64,000 nt of DNA. Origin: Closterium sp. Naga37s-1. Its lineage: Eukaryota > Streptophyta > Zygnematophyceae > Desmidiales > Closteriaceae. The stretch is from NCBI GenBank assembly GCA_947471745.1, contig CANJKZ010000922.1, positions 793,501-857,500 of the forward strand, read 5' to 3'. The notes below the pieces were generated by a model. The model ran no database searches, was not told the origin of the DNA, and was given only the letters and a program-made list of their open reading frames with translations. A program made the translations under genes and the position numbers. Below are positions 1-10,796 of the stretch, in pieces (the first letter of the stretch is position 1; each line of letters begins with the position of its first letter).

Positions 1-470
1 CCGCGCGCCACCCGGCCCGACCCCTAGACGCCCGCGCGCCGCCCGTCCCGGCCCCTCGACGCCCGCGCGCCGCCCGTCCCGGCCCCTCGACGCCCGCGCG
101 CCGCCCGTCCCGGCCCCACGCCGCCCGTGCGCCGCCCGTCCCAGCCGCGCGCCACCGTCTCGGTCCCCACGCCGCCTGTGCCGCTGAGGAGCTGAGCCGC
201 CCGAGCCGCCCGAGCCGCCCGCACCACCCGAGCAGCCCGAGCCGTGCTGCCCCTCAGCAGCACAACCGAGCCGCCCGACAGCAGAGCAGCCGAGCCGCCC
301 AGCAGCCGAGCCGCTCAACAGCCGAGCCGCCCAGCAGCCGAGCCGCCCAGCAGCCGTGCCGCCCAGCAGCGGAGCCGCCGAGCCGCCGAGCCGCCCGACA
401 GCCGAGCCGCCGAGCCGCCGCGCCGCCCTCCTTCCGGGCCGCCCGACCTGTCCAGTCTGGTGAGCACAGC
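1..470. repeat. GC-rich degenerate tandem repeats in copia 5' leader
   Basis: Two blocks of GC-rich tandem repeats precede the copia gag start. Positions 20-180 repeat a ~32-base unit containing GACGCCCGCGCGCCGCCC; positions 240-430 repeat a shorter unit around GAGCCGCCCAGCAGCC. No coding potential is credible here: open frames exist only because the sequence lacks A/T-rich stops. The 5' LTR of the element would lie off the left edge. The non-autonomous elements at 7905-9410 and 7709-10796 carry comparable GC-rich tandem leaders directly after their primer-binding sites. Confidence 0.7.
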
Positions 471-526
471 GCCCTTTCACTGCACTGCCCTCACCCTACT
501 GTTTGCGCTGCCAGTCGTCTAGGGTC

Positions 527-1537
527 ATGGCTACCCCTAGTGTTCTAGTCTTTGACGCTGAGGGTCGGGCCATTGACTTTGAGGTCTGGGTGGATGACCT
601 GCAGCTGTTCTTACAGTGCGATAGGGCAGATGGTCTCTCTCTCTTTGACCTCACCTCTGGCGCCTCCACTGCCCCTGCTGCTGACGCCGACGCCACTGTT
701 CGCTCCCAGTGGGCCACGCGCGACGCTGCTGCACGTCTTGCTGTGCGTCGCCACCTCCCTACCTCCGAGCGTGCACACTTTAGTCAGTACAAGAGTGCTC
801 AGACCTTGTACGACGCTGTAGTTGCGCGCTACTCCTCCCCTGCCACTGCTGCACTGAGTCGTCTCATGCTACCGTACCTCTTTCCTGACCTTGCTGCCTT
901 TCCCACAGTCGCTGACCTCATTACGCACCTCCGCACTAGTGACACTCGCTACCGCGCTGCACTCCCTGCTGACTTCTGCGCCAAGAACCCCCCCCCCATG
1001 TACATCACTCTTTACTACATAGTCACTCGCCTTCCTGACTCCCTTCGCGTAGTCAGGGACCACTTTCTCTCTGTCTGTCCCACCACTCTCACTGTTGACC
1101 TCCTCGAGAAGTCCCTCCTAGCGGCCGAGAAGAGCATAGTCGCTGTAGGGGCCTCTCGTGGTGACCCGCGCACCCCCATCTTTGAGGGGTGTTCCCCCTC
1201 CCCCCTTCTGCCCTCTGTTGCCTCTGCTGCTGCGGCCGACCTCCTTGGTCTTGAGTCGGTCGGTGTGGCGTCTGCCCCTAGTGGGAGACGCCGCTCTGGC
1301 AAGGGCAAGGGGGGCAAGGGCGCTGGAGGAGCGAGCGGGGGCGGTGGAGGTGGAGGTGGCGGCAGTGGGGGGAGTGGGGGTGGCGGTGGGAGTGGAGGTG
1401 GGGGTGGAGGAGTCGGTGGCGGCAGTGGAGGCGGAGGTGTCGGCGGCGGTGGCAGTGGGAGCGGGGGTGGCGGAGGTGGCGGCGGCGGAGGCGGAGGTGG
1501 AGGCGGCGGCAGTAGCGGAGGCGGCGGAGGCGGATGA
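527..1537 (+). CDS. gag: copia Gag portion, ending at in-frame TGA
   Basis: The best start is the ATG at 527; a longer frame begins only at a TTG. The N-terminal ~230 residues read as a copia-type capsid domain (FEVWVDDLQLFLQ, then a helical region with LYDAVVARYSSPA and an LPDSLRVVRDHF block). A Gly/Ser-rich tract of about 90 residues follows, encoded by GGTGGC-like repeats (1321-1537). It ends at TGA 1535-1537. The frame continues open past this TGA straight into pol, so it looks like a single nonsense change in a glycine codon (GGA to TGA). Retrovirus-style readthrough is possible but unsupported. No classic CCHC knuckle is seen; a Cys/His-rich stretch lies just downstream near 1700-1770. 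Confidence 0.75.
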   Translation: MATPSVLVFDAEGRAIDFEVWVDDLQLFLQCDRADGLSLFDLTSGASTAPAADADATVRSQWATRDAAARLAVRRHLPTSERAHFSQYKSAQTLYDAVVARYSSPATAALSRLMLPYLFPDLAAFPTVADLITHLRTSDTRYRAALPADFCAKNPPPMYITLYYIVTRLPDSLRVVRDHFLSVCPTTLTVDLLEKSLLAAEKSIVAVGASRGDPRTPIFEGCSPSPLLPSVASAAAADLLGLESVGVASAPSGRRRSGKGKGGKGAGGASGGGGGGGGGSGGSGGGGGSGGGGGGVGGGSGGGGVGGGGSGSGGGGGGGGGGGGGGGGSSGGGGGG

Positions 1538-4500
1538 GGCGGCGGGGGTGGAGGTGGTGCTGGTCGCGGGTCTTCGCAGAGGAGTGGCTCCGGTGGTGGC
1601 TCGCGCCAGCAGCAGCAGCGTGGTCGTGACACCTTGTCCCCTCAGCAGCTTCGTGAGTGGTACACTGCGCGTCAGCGAGGTGGGGGTTTTGGTCCGTGCT
1701 CCTACGTTTTGCGCACCGGCGACCGTGCGGGTGAGCAGTGTGGGGGTCCCCACCCCACTCAGCGCTGCTTTGGCCGCCTGACGGACGCGTGGCGTCACCA
1801 GTTCCCGGAGGCCTCAGAGATCCCTCGTTGGGGTGACCTGTCCAGGGCGGGTGTTGCCATCTATGATCTTGACTTTGATGCTATTCTCTCTGCCATGTAT
1901 GCTGTGTCTATTAGTGATGAGGGTGACTGTTACCGGTGTTTCCCGCCCGATCCGGGTATTGAGACTGCTGCTCTAGGTCCTGGTGAGGCTGCTGCCCTAG
2001 GTGCTTGCGACGCTGCTGCCCTAGGTGCTCGTGTGTCTGCGTCCTCAGGTACTGGTGAGTCTGCGCTCTCAGGTACTACGTCGGCTTCGGCCTCCCTCAC
2101 CTTCACCCTTGACTCTGGGGCGTCTCGCTCCTTCTTTAGGGACCGCACCACACTCACACCGCTGAGTCGACCGGTTGCAGTGTCTCTGGCTGACCCCTCT
2201 GGGGGTCCTGTCCTGTCTCGCTTCTCCACAGTCCTCCCGTGTCCGGCGGCTCCCTCTGGCACCCTGTCTGGTCTCTACCTCCCCTCGTTCTCTACGAACC
2301 TGGTGAGTGGTGCTGACCTACAGGATGCGGGTGTACACCAGTTCACTCCTGCGCGTCAGCGGGTGACGCACTGTACAGAGGCTCGCACAGGCCGACACCT
2401 GGCTACGTTTACCCGTCAGCCGGGGTCGAGCCTGTACACACTGACCACTGCGTCTCCTCCCGTTACTGAGTCTGGTAGAGTCGCTTCGTCGGGTCAGGTG
2501 TTTGCTGCTGCGTCCAGGTCTGGTCCTGAGTCTGCCCCCTGTTCTTGTCGTCTCCTGTCTCACGAGACTCTTCTCTGGCACCACCGTCTTGGTCACCCCT
2601 CTCTGCTTCGGCTCAGAGGCATGGCCTCCCGTCTTCTAGTGTCTGGTCTTCCCCGGTCCCTCCCTCCCCTTCCTCAGGGCCCTGGCCCTACCTGTGTCCC
2701 CTGTGTCGAGGGGCGCCAGCGTGCTGCCCCTCACTCCTCCCAGTTTCCTCCGACAGAGGCCCCGTTGCAGACGCTCCACATGGACGTGTGGGGCCCAGCC
2801 CGCGTCCGTGGGCAGGGTCACGAGCGCTACTTCCTGCTCGTTGTTGACGACTACTCGCGTTACACCGCAGTCTTCCCCTTGCGCGGCAAGGGTGATGTCA
2901 CTGAGGTGCTGATCGACTGGATCCGCGCAGCTCGTCTCCAGCTCAGGCAGAGCTTTGGCTCCGACTTTCCTGTTCTGCGTCTGCACTCGGACAGAGGCGG
3001 AGAGTTCTCCTCTGGCCTTCTGCGAGCCTACTGTCGTGCACGAGGCATCCGTCAGACCTTCACGCTCCCGGACTCTCCGCAGCAAAATGGGATTGCTGAG
3101 CGCCGCATTGGCATGGTCATGGACGTCGCTCGTACGTCTATGATGCATGCGGCTGCCCCCCATTTTCTGTGGCCGTTTGCGGTGAGGTACGCGGCACGTC
3201 AGATCAACCTTCACCCCAGGGTCTCCAGGCCGGAGACCTCCCCAGCCTTGCTGTGGACCGGGAAGGTGGGCGATGCGTCGGCGTTCCGGGTCTGGGGATC
3301 TCGGGCGTTTGTCCGCGACTTGTCTGCGGACAAACTGTCCCCTCGTGCTGCTCCTTGCGTCTTCCTGGGGTTCCCCCCAGACGCGCCTGGGTGGCAGTTC
3401 TACCACCCCACCTCTCGCCGTGTTCTGTCCTCTCAGGACGTCACGTTCGACGAGTCGGTACCCTACTACCGCCTCTTCCCCTACCGCACTCCGTCCCCCC
3501 CCCCGCCCCCGCTCTTCCTTGTACCAGGTCCCCCCCCGGTAGACCCCCTCCCCCCTCAGGGTCCTGCCCCTTCAGGTGTGTCCCAGGTAGACGCAGTCGA
3601 GCCTGTCGAGGTCACTGGTGACTCTGGTGCTGCTGGGGGTGCTGGGCCTGGGGGTGCTGGGCCTGGGGATGCTGGGCCTGGGGGTGCTGAGCCTGGGGGT
3701 GCTGAGTCTGGGGGTGCTGAGCCTGGGGGTACTGAGCCTGGGGGTGCTGAGCCTGGGGGTGCTGAGCCTGGGGGTTCTGAGTGTGGGGGTGCTACGCCTG
3801 GGGGTGCTTTGCCTGGGGGTGCTGGACCTGGGAGTGCTGCGCCTGGAGGTCCTCCGCCTCGAGTTTCTACGCGTGCTTTGTCTCGCCGGGAGCCACTCTC
3901 TCCACAGGAGCTGCGCGAGTGGTTTGCCCGGCGCTGGAGCCGTGCTGCTGGTGCTGGAGGTTCGTCGGCTACTGAGGGTGCTGCTGTTGCGGGTCCCGGA
4001 GGTGCTCGTACTGGGAGTACTGGAGCTGCTGGGCCTGCGGGTTCGACTGGAGCTGGTGCTGCTGAGGGTGTTGGAGCTGAGACTACCACTGGCGGTCCTG
4101 CTGGGGATGCTCCTGGTGTTGCTCGAGGTTCTGGAGCTACTGGAGGTGCTGCTGGAGCGGGTGCTCCTGCTGGGGGTACTGGTGCTGTCCCTGCTGTTTC
4201 TGGCGTAGCTACGCGGCCTCGACCGTACTTCGTTCCACTCCTGCAGCAGGTTCTTGGTCTTCCGCCCTCTCCTGGTCCTCCTCCTCTCTTGGAGGGTCCA
4301 CAGCCTGTCCCGTCGCGGTCACTGCTACAGCCTACCTCCCCTTTACCTGCTCCTTCTCCCTACACTGGTCCTACTGGAGGTCTTACTGAGCGTCGTGAGC
4401 CTGCGTCTCGCCCTGCGTCGCCTGTCCGTGCTGCTCGCGCTAGTGGTCGTGGTTCGCGTCAGCGTCCTCCTCCTGTCCCTGGCACGCACAGGATGTCTCT

Positions 4501-6472
4501 GCGTCCGTCTACTGCTCCTCTGCGTGCCCCTTTGCCTTCTCCTCCTGAGTCCTCTCTTCCTGCTCTTCCCGACCCTGCGTTGGACTCTCTTCGTGCTGCC
4601 AGTCCTACTGTCACACGTCTCCTTGCTACTGTTGTCACTGACCCTTCCTTTGAGTCCACTGCTGCGTCTGCCCTAGTTACTGAGCTCGTCGACTTTGCTG
4701 CTCGCTGTCGTCTAGACTACGCTGCTAGTCTTGTTGCTGAGTCTGTCTGTCCTCCGTCCGTCGGGGGTGAGTGTGCCCTTGGCACGGACGTCCTTGAGGA
4801 CAGGCAGGAGGAGTTCCAGTGTCTGGCAGCTACTTCACCTCATCTCGTGTCCGTACTGCTTACCCCTGAGGGAGACCCGGATGCACTTGACATCCCGACT
4901 CCGCGCTCTTACGCGGAGGCGATAGAGGGTCCCTACTCCTCTCAGTGGCAGGCAGCTATGGATGCAGAGATGGCTTCCTGGAAGTCCACAGGCACCTACG
5001 TTGACGCTGTCCCCCCTCTTGGGGCGAACATCGTCAGTGGCATGTGGATCTTCAGGGTGAAGCGGCCGCCGGGTTCTCCGCCTGTCTTCAAGGCACGTTA
5101 CGTGGCTCGTGGCTTCAGTCAGCGACAGGGAGTTGACTACTTTCAGACCTTCTCCCCCACCCCGAAGATGACCACTCTTCGGGTGCTGCTACACGTTGCT
5201 GCTCACCGTGACTACGAGCTGCACTCTCTCGACTTCAGCACTGCTTTCTTGCAGGGCAGCCTGCACGAGGAGATCTGGCTGCGCCGCCCACTTGGCTTCA
5301 CTGGGTCTTTCCCTCCTGGTACCCAGTGGAGTCTCCGGCGTCCAGTCTACGGTCTCCGCCAGGCGCCACGTGAGTGGCACGACACACTGAGGACTACGCT
5401 TGCGGCTCTTGGGTTTGCTCCTTCTACTGCCGACCCGTCGCTGTTTCTACGCACCGACACCTCTCTGCCGCCGTTCTACATCCTCGTGTACGTCGACGAC
5501 TTGGTCTTTGCCACAGCTGACACTGCTGGACTCGCCCACGTGAAGTCCGAGCTGCAGAAGAGACACACGTGCACAGACCTGGGTGAACTGCGCAGCTACC
5601 TTGGCTTGCAGATCACCCGGGACAGAGCACGCCGCACCATTACCCTGACTCAGTCACACATGGTGCAGCAGGTCCTTCAGCGCTTCGGCTTCACGTACTC
5701 CTCGCCTCAGGCCACTCCTCTGCCTACTCGCCACTCACTCTCAGCTCTGCCTTCGGATGAGTCAGTAGAGTCGAGTGGCCCGTATCCAGAGCTTGTTGGC
5801 TGCCTCATGTACCTGATGACCTGCACACGACCTGACCTTGCATACCCTCTTAGCATTCTTGCACGCTATGTTGCTCCTGGGAGACACCGACCAGAGCACA
5901 TGGCTGCAGCGAAGAGGGTGTTGCGATACTTGTGCAGTACGTCGGGCATGGGACTAGTGCTTGGAGGGCGGAGTCCAGTGGTCCTCACTGGGCACGCGGA
6001 CGCTTCTTGGGCTGACGACCAGGCTACGCAGCGGTCGTCGCAGGGTTACACCTTCAGTCTTGGTTCCGGCTCTGTCTCGTGGCGAGCTACTCGCTCGTCC
6101 TCTGTTCTCGGCTCCAGTTGTGAGGCTGAGATCTACGCCGGGGCCATGGCTGCACAGGAGCTTCGCTGGCTCACCTACCTGCTGACTGACCTTGGAGAGC
6201 CGCCTCGTTCTCCTCCAGTGCTGTACGTAGACAACAAGGCCATGCTGGCCTTGTGTCGAGAGCAGCGCTTGGAGCACAGAACGAAGCACATTGCTCTCCG
6301 TTACTTTCTTGCTCGTGAGCTGCAGCAGCGTGGTCAGTTGCGACTTGCGTACGTGGCCTCTCAGGCCAACACTGCTGATGTGTTCACCAAGGCACTTGCG
6401 CCTTGTGACCATCAGCGCTTCTGCACTCAGCTGGGTCTTGTACCTGTCTTGCCTCACTTGCTCTCCTCTTGA
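1538..6472 (+). pseudogene. pol: copia Pol: protease, integrase, RT, RNase H
   Basis: This is the same reading frame as Gag, open for about 1,640 codons after the TGA at 1535-1537. Visible in order: a Cys/His motif (CSYVLRTGDRAG..CG..H....C); the aspartic protease DSGAS near 2110; the GAG-pre-integrase HHRLGHPS region near 2580; integrase with DVWGP, HSDRGGEF and PQQNGIAERR (2790-3110); a long Pro/Gly-rich linker; reverse transcriptase with STAFLQG and the catalytic YVDD (~5489); RNase H with GHADASWADD (~5990) and a terminal ADVFTKAL motif. It stops at 6470-6472. Everything downstream of the single TGA looks intact. I call it a pseudogene only because no independent ATG start precedes the protease; readthrough would make it functional. 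Confidence 0.8.
3632..3845 (+). repeat. 15-bp coding minisatellite (Gly-Ala-Glu-Pro-Gly repeat)
   Basis: About 14 copies of a 15-base unit (GGTGCTGAGCCTGGG and variants) encode a pentapeptide repeat close to GAEPG in the copia linker between integrase and reverse transcriptase. The period is a multiple of three, so copy-number change keeps the frame. Units vary at the third and fourth codon (GAGPG, GDAGP, GAESG, GATPG). Confidence 0.85.
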
Positions 6473-6677
6473 CCTTACTTGTACTGTCACATATATATAC
6501 CTGCTCTTGCTTGTCTAGCTCTATATATATATGTGTACTCCTGCATGTGAACTGGCCTTGTGGCCTTGTCGTTGTGCTCGGACTGTGTGGTGACGTTGTG
6601 ATCCACCCTGAGCTTGCTCTGCTTTGCTTGACTGGTCTTGTGACCCCTTGTTCTCCCCCACTTTGCCTATGGGGGTG
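6473..6677 (+). other. copia 3' untranslated region and polypurine tract
   Basis: Between the pol stop and the LTR tip there is AT-rich sequence with TATATATATA runs (6490-6530), then GC-rich sequence and the purine-rich tract at 6668-6677 that would prime plus-strand synthesis. No gene is seen. Confidence 0.6.
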
Positions 6678-6800
6678 TGTCAGAACATTATATAGCTTAT
6701 GCTGTTGTGTAGGCTATAGTGGGGTATCCCATAGGGGGTACAACCCAATTAGGGTTTTACATATGTACTCACCTCATTCATAGTTCATCCACTCTCGTTC
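6678..6800 (+). repeat. copia 3' LTR (start clear, end uncertain)
   Basis: It starts TGTCAGAACATTATATAG after the purine tract. About 95 bases resemble the LTR of the element at 7709-10796 (GTGGGGTA..., TACAACCC, TTAGGGTTT, ATATGTACTC). The similarity fades near 6775, where the next fragment begins, so this LTR is either short or truncated. Confidence 0.5.
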
Positions 6801-7110
6801 TTCATTCTTCTCACGCGCCGCTCCTGTTGCCCGTGTTTCTGCAGCTTCACCCGTCGTCTCCTATCTCCACTCCTCTCACAGTCCCTCCTCCTCCTCACTT
6901 ACCGTCTGTGACTGCCTCTAGCTTTGCTTATATTTGTGAACTATTGCTCTGTTTGCTTATTGTGCTGATTTCACCCCACTTTGGCTATGCGGGTGTGTCA
7001 GAATGTTATGTTTGTCTAGCCTGCAGTGGGGTACTCAATAGTGAGTACAGCCCAATTTAGGGTTTGCTATATGTACTCAACTGCCTGCTAGTGAAACCCC
7101 TCTTCTCTGT
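6800..7110 (+). repeat. 3'-end fragment of the 179-bp-LTR element family
   Basis: Sequence 6815-6977 resembles the reverse complement of 9411-9600, the 3' internal region of the non-autonomous element on the minus strand. It is followed by the purine tract and an LTR start at 6996 (TGTCAGAATGTTATG). The LTR similarity continues to GCTAGTGAAACCC near 7100 and then stops. It reads as a truncated copy of that family in + orientation. Confidence 0.65.
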
Positions 7111-7149
7111 TTCATTCATTTGGTCAGTATTCTAATAATTCCCCGTAAT

Positions 7150-7400
7150 TGCAGGTAAATCCACTCGGAACATGTAAGAATCTCTTTCAGTGTTAGTTTC
7201 GTTACAACGCTGCTCAATCAATGTACTTGGGAAATAAACCTGAAAAAACTGTGTTGCCTAAGGAAAAAATCCTGAAAAAATCGGTGTCACTAAAATCTGA
7301 ACTCTGGAAAATCATTGTAGGTACCAAAAAAAAAAAAAAAAAAACCCTGAAAATCAGGAATTTCAGGGAAAGAAAAATGATATTTGGGGACCTGCATGGA
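7150..7400. repeat. degenerate hAT terminal region (relic)
   Basis: This stretch resembles the right end of the hAT transposon at 54949-59039, base 58817 onward. Shared blocks include CGTTACAACG, GAACTCTGGAAAATCA versus GAACACTGGAAAATCA, and AATCAGGAATTTCAGGGAAA. It ends in GGGGACCTG, close to the active copy's AGGGCCTG tip. A run of about 19 A's (7326-7344) interrupts it. No transposase is left. The bases to 7703 show no gene. Confidence 0.6.
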
Positions 7401-7708
7401 GACGAAACTTGAAACATCTGGGAGGGGGCTATTACCATTCTGCTTCGTCTGTTTAAATTTCTGTCTCCTTGCAGTAAATAGTGGGCAATCCACATATCGT
7501 AATAGAGGAGAGCCAAAAGTGCCCATAAAATCATGCCTGATCTTTTTAGCATGAATGTCTGCTTTATTCAGCAGCTTTATTTGTAATTCTGCACATACAC
7601 TCTATTACAGTTGTGCTACATCCTCATGCTGTACATACTGTATTTGTTGGGGTCCATCGTGTCGCTTCACCTGACGATTTGGTCAAGGAAGGTGTAGGTG
7701 GATGCGTG

Positions 7709-7887
7709 TGTGAAGATAGTGTGTAGAGTTAGGAGCCATAGCTAGGTAAGTCCTAGCTAGGCAAGAGAAGTTTAGGCAAAAGAGGAGGGTTTTCACTAGC
7801 AGCAATGAGGATACATATAGCAAACCCTAGATGGGTTGTACTCGCTATAGAGCACCCCACTACAGGCTAGAGAATAACATTCTGACA
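7709..7887 (-). repeat. 3' LTR of outer element (179 bp)
   Basis: By eye it is identical to 10618-10796. In minus orientation it runs TGTCAGAATGTTATTC... to ...CTATCTTCACA. Confidence 0.9.
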
Positions 7888-7904
7888 CACCCCCATAGCC
7901 AAAG

Positions 7905-8133
7905 TGTCGGAAAATATAATTTAATATTTTCTATATGTAACTGCCTGTAGGATTGATTACTGTAGTTATAGCGTTTTCCTATTTGGTGGTGCACCTTTCT
8001 TGCTTGTTGTCTCATATTTGTACCCTTGAACCTATAGTGAAACCCCTCATTCCTCTCGACATTTTTCCCAAACTCGAACTCAACTTCCTACCTCACTAGC
8101 TATGGCTCCTAAGTCTAGCTAAGAACTTTGTCA
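7905..8133 (+). repeat. 5' LTR of inner element (229 bp)
   Basis: Direct repeat of 9182-9410, with TG/CA ends. Confidence 0.9.
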
Positions 8134-9181
8134 TGCTATCAGAGTGATCACGGTCCTGGCCTGTGGACCCGCCCTATTGCTTCCGCTGCTACTCTGTGTT
8201 CTGCACGCCCCGTGGCGTGCCCCCTTAATTTTCTCTTAGCGGCCCCGTCGCCGCCCTTTCAAAGGCCCCTCGCGGCCCCTTCGCGGCCCCGTCGCCGCCC
8301 TTCCGCGGCCCCGTCGCCGCCCTTTCAGCGGCCCCATCGCCGCCCTTTCAGCGGCCCCGTCGTCGCCCGCCCTTCAGCAGGCCCCGTCGCCCGCCCTTTC
8401 AGCGGCCCCGTCGCCCGCCTTTCAGCAGGCCCCGTCGCCCGCCCTTTCAGCGGGCCCCGTCGCCGCCCTACCAGCAGCCCTTCGCCCGCCCTTTCAGTGG
8501 CCCCACCGCCGCCCTTCCTGCGGCCCTACGGCCCCGTCGCCAACCTGCGGCCCCGCCACCTGAGGCCCCGATGCCACCTACGGCCCCGCCCACTTGCGGC
8601 CCCGACCCCGCCCCGGCCATGCCCCGTCGCCAGCCGCGGCACACCGGGGGCACGTGCACCGCCCCCCCCCCTTTTCCCGTAACCCGTCGCGGCTCCTTCG
8701 GGGGCCGCACGCGGCCCCCTCAGGTCACCTCGACAGGTGCCGGGAGGGGCGACCTGGAAGGGGGGGGCAGGCGTCGCCCCCTCTGCCGCCTGCTTTGGCA
8801 CCCGGGGAGGCCGTGCGTCGGCCCCCCCCCCCCCCCCCCCCCCCCCCCTCTCCTCCTCCTTTTTTTTCCCGCTGCTACAGCTGCCGCTGGGGGGGAGGGT
8901 GTGAGGGTGTGGGGGAGCCCGGGGAGTGGCACTGGGGTGGCGGGTGTGAGACCACCCAGCACCCGTCCCTCCACCTCTCCTCTCTTCCCCCCGCTGCTCC
9001 TGCAGCAGTGTGTGGGGGAGGGGGAAAGGGAGGGGGAGGGGGAGGGTGAGAGGGTGTGAGGGTGTGGGGGAGCCAGGGGAGTGGTATTATTGAAACACTT
9101 TTCTCCTCCTGCGCAATCGTGATGTACCCCTTCGGAGGGCGCTAACTGCATACTCATCTCCTACAGCCAGTTATGGGGGCG

Positions 9182-9410
9182 TGTCGGAAAATATAATTTA
9201 ATATTTTCTATATGTAACTGCCTGTAGGATTGATTACTGTAGTTATAGCGTTTTCCTATTTGGTGGTGCACCTTTCTTGCTTGTTGTCTCATATTTGTAC
9301 CCTTGAACCTATAGTGAAACCCCTCATTCCTCTCGACATTTTTCCCAAACTCGAACTCAACTTCCTACCTCACTAGCTATGGCTCCTAAGTCTAGCTAAG
9401 AACTTTGTCA
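9182..9410 (+). repeat. 3' LTR of inner element (229 bp)
   Basis: Direct repeat of 7905-8133. It is followed by CAAAG, the repeat of the five bases left of the element. Confidence 0.9.
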
Positions 9411-10617
9411 CAAAGTGGGGTGTAATCAGTACAATGAGCAAGCAGGTATAGAGCAGGAGTTCACAAAGGTAAGCAAAGCTAGAGCTAATCACAGCGGGCA
9501 AGTGAGGAGGAGGAGGAGCTGTGGAGGTAGAGAAGATGGGAGGCAACGACTGAAGCTGCAGAGGCACGGGCACAGGAGCGGCTGACTCAGAGGCTACCGA
9601 AGCAAGGGCGACGGACTACTGGAGTAACTGGCTCGGCGGCTATAGAAGAGCGGCAGGAGCAACGGACCCACTGGCGACTGGTGCAGCAGGCTCACTGGCT
9701 ACCGAAGCAAGGGCGACGGACTACAGGCGCTGCAAGCGACACGACAGGTACCTCCACACAACCTCCTCCAACTGCCCCACACCCTCGACACACACCCACT
9801 GCTCAAACCCTAGCTCCAATCCCACGCACCCCCCTAAAACCCTAAACCCCAGTCTCCCACTCATCCACCCCCCTCAGCGACAGCTGCAGCAGTGGGAGAC
9901 AAAGGAGGAGGAGGAGAAGGGCACGGCGCGCACAACGGACACCCCCACAACCACCACCCCCACACTCCTCACCCCCAAACCTTAAAACGGGTGGGATAGG
10001 GGCAGGAGCGCGGGGGACGGAGAGGGGGGGGAAGGCGCGCGCCTCTTGGGCGCCAGAACGGACGGGTGGGGCGAGGGAAGGGGCGTGGCGTGCGCTACTC
10101 CCCTGGGCGCCGCGACGGACGGGCGGGGGGGACGCGCGCGCGGCTCCCCAGGGCGCCGCGACGGCCTGGCGGGGCGCGCGCGGCCTCCCGAGGGCGCCGC
10201 GATGAGCTGACGGGGCGCGCGCGGCCTCCCCAGGGCGTCGCGACGACCACGCAGGGCGCCCGCTGGCTCCCCAGTGCGTCGCGACCGACGGGCGGGGCGC
10301 TCGCGGGCTCCCGAGGGCGTCGCGACGGACGGACGGGGGGCTCGCGGGCTCCCCAGCGCGCCGCGACGGGCAGGGTGGGGGGCCGCGCGTGCTCCCCAGG
10401 GCTCCGCGACGGACGGGCGGGGCGCGCGCTGGCTCCCCCACAGCAGTAAACCGCCGCGCGCCTCGGGGCGCACGGCGGGCAGAAAACCGCCGCGCGCTCG
10501 GGGCGCGCGGCGGGATGAAAAATAAGAGGCCGCGCACCACGGGGCGCGCGACACAGCGTAGGGCAGCGGAAGCAGTAGGAGGGCCCACAGGCCAGGAGCG
10601 TATGTGCTCTGATTCCA

Positions 10618-10796
10618 TGTGAAGATAGTGTGTAGAGTTAGGAGCCATAGCTAGGTAAGTCCTAGCTAGGCAAGAGAAGTTTAGGCAAAAGAGGAGGGTT
10701 TTCACTAGCAGCAATGAGGATACATATAGCAAACCCTAGATGGGTTGTACTCGCTATAGAGCACCCCACTACAGGCTAGAGAATAACATTCTGACA
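10618..10796 (-). repeat. 5' LTR of outer element (179 bp)
   Basis: Identical partner of 7709-7887, followed on the right by the target duplication GCGTG at 10797-10801. The primer-binding site lies immediately to its left on the + map. Confidence 0.9.

Larger units (their letters stand above)
1..6800 (+). mobile_element. Ty1/copia LTR retrotransposon, 5' end off window
   Basis: A near-complete copia element is read from the 5' leader through gag-pol to a 3' LTR that seems to begin at 6678 (TGTCAGAAC), just after a purine-rich tract (TATGGGGGTG, 6668-6677). Domain order is gag, protease, integrase, reverse transcriptase, RNase H, which is the copia order. The right limit is uncertain because a fragment of a related element follows from about 6800. 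The LTR tip and purine tract resemble those of the non-autonomous element at 7709-10796, so this family may supply its enzymes; that is inference. Confidence 0.85.
7900..9415 (+). mobile_element. non-autonomous LTR retrotransposon (inner), 7905-9410 plus TSD
   Basis: Direct 229-bp LTRs at 7905-8133 and 9182-9410 (TGTCGGAAAATATAA... to ...AACTTTGTCA) look identical. They are flanked by the target duplication CAAAG (7900-7904 and 9411-9415). A primer-binding-like TGCTATCAGAG starts at 8134 and a purine tract (TTATGGGGGCG) precedes the second LTR. The 1.05-kb interior has GC-rich repeats of a GGCCCCGTCGCCGCCC type (8240-8560), poly-C and GAGGGG tracts, and no plausible protein. It sits inside the outer element, so it is the younger insertion. 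The sequence after both primer sites is related (GGTCCTGGCCTGTGGACC here), so the two families share ancestry. Confidence 0.9.

Noticed and set aside
1015..1798. Minus-strand Pro-rich and Thr/Ser-rich frames over copia gag
   Set aside because: Antisense of the Gly-rich tract; GC-rich repeats lack stops on both strands.
9775..9855. Telomere-like CCCTAAA tracts
   Set aside because: Only two or three scattered AACCCTA motifs inside the outer LTR element; not an array.
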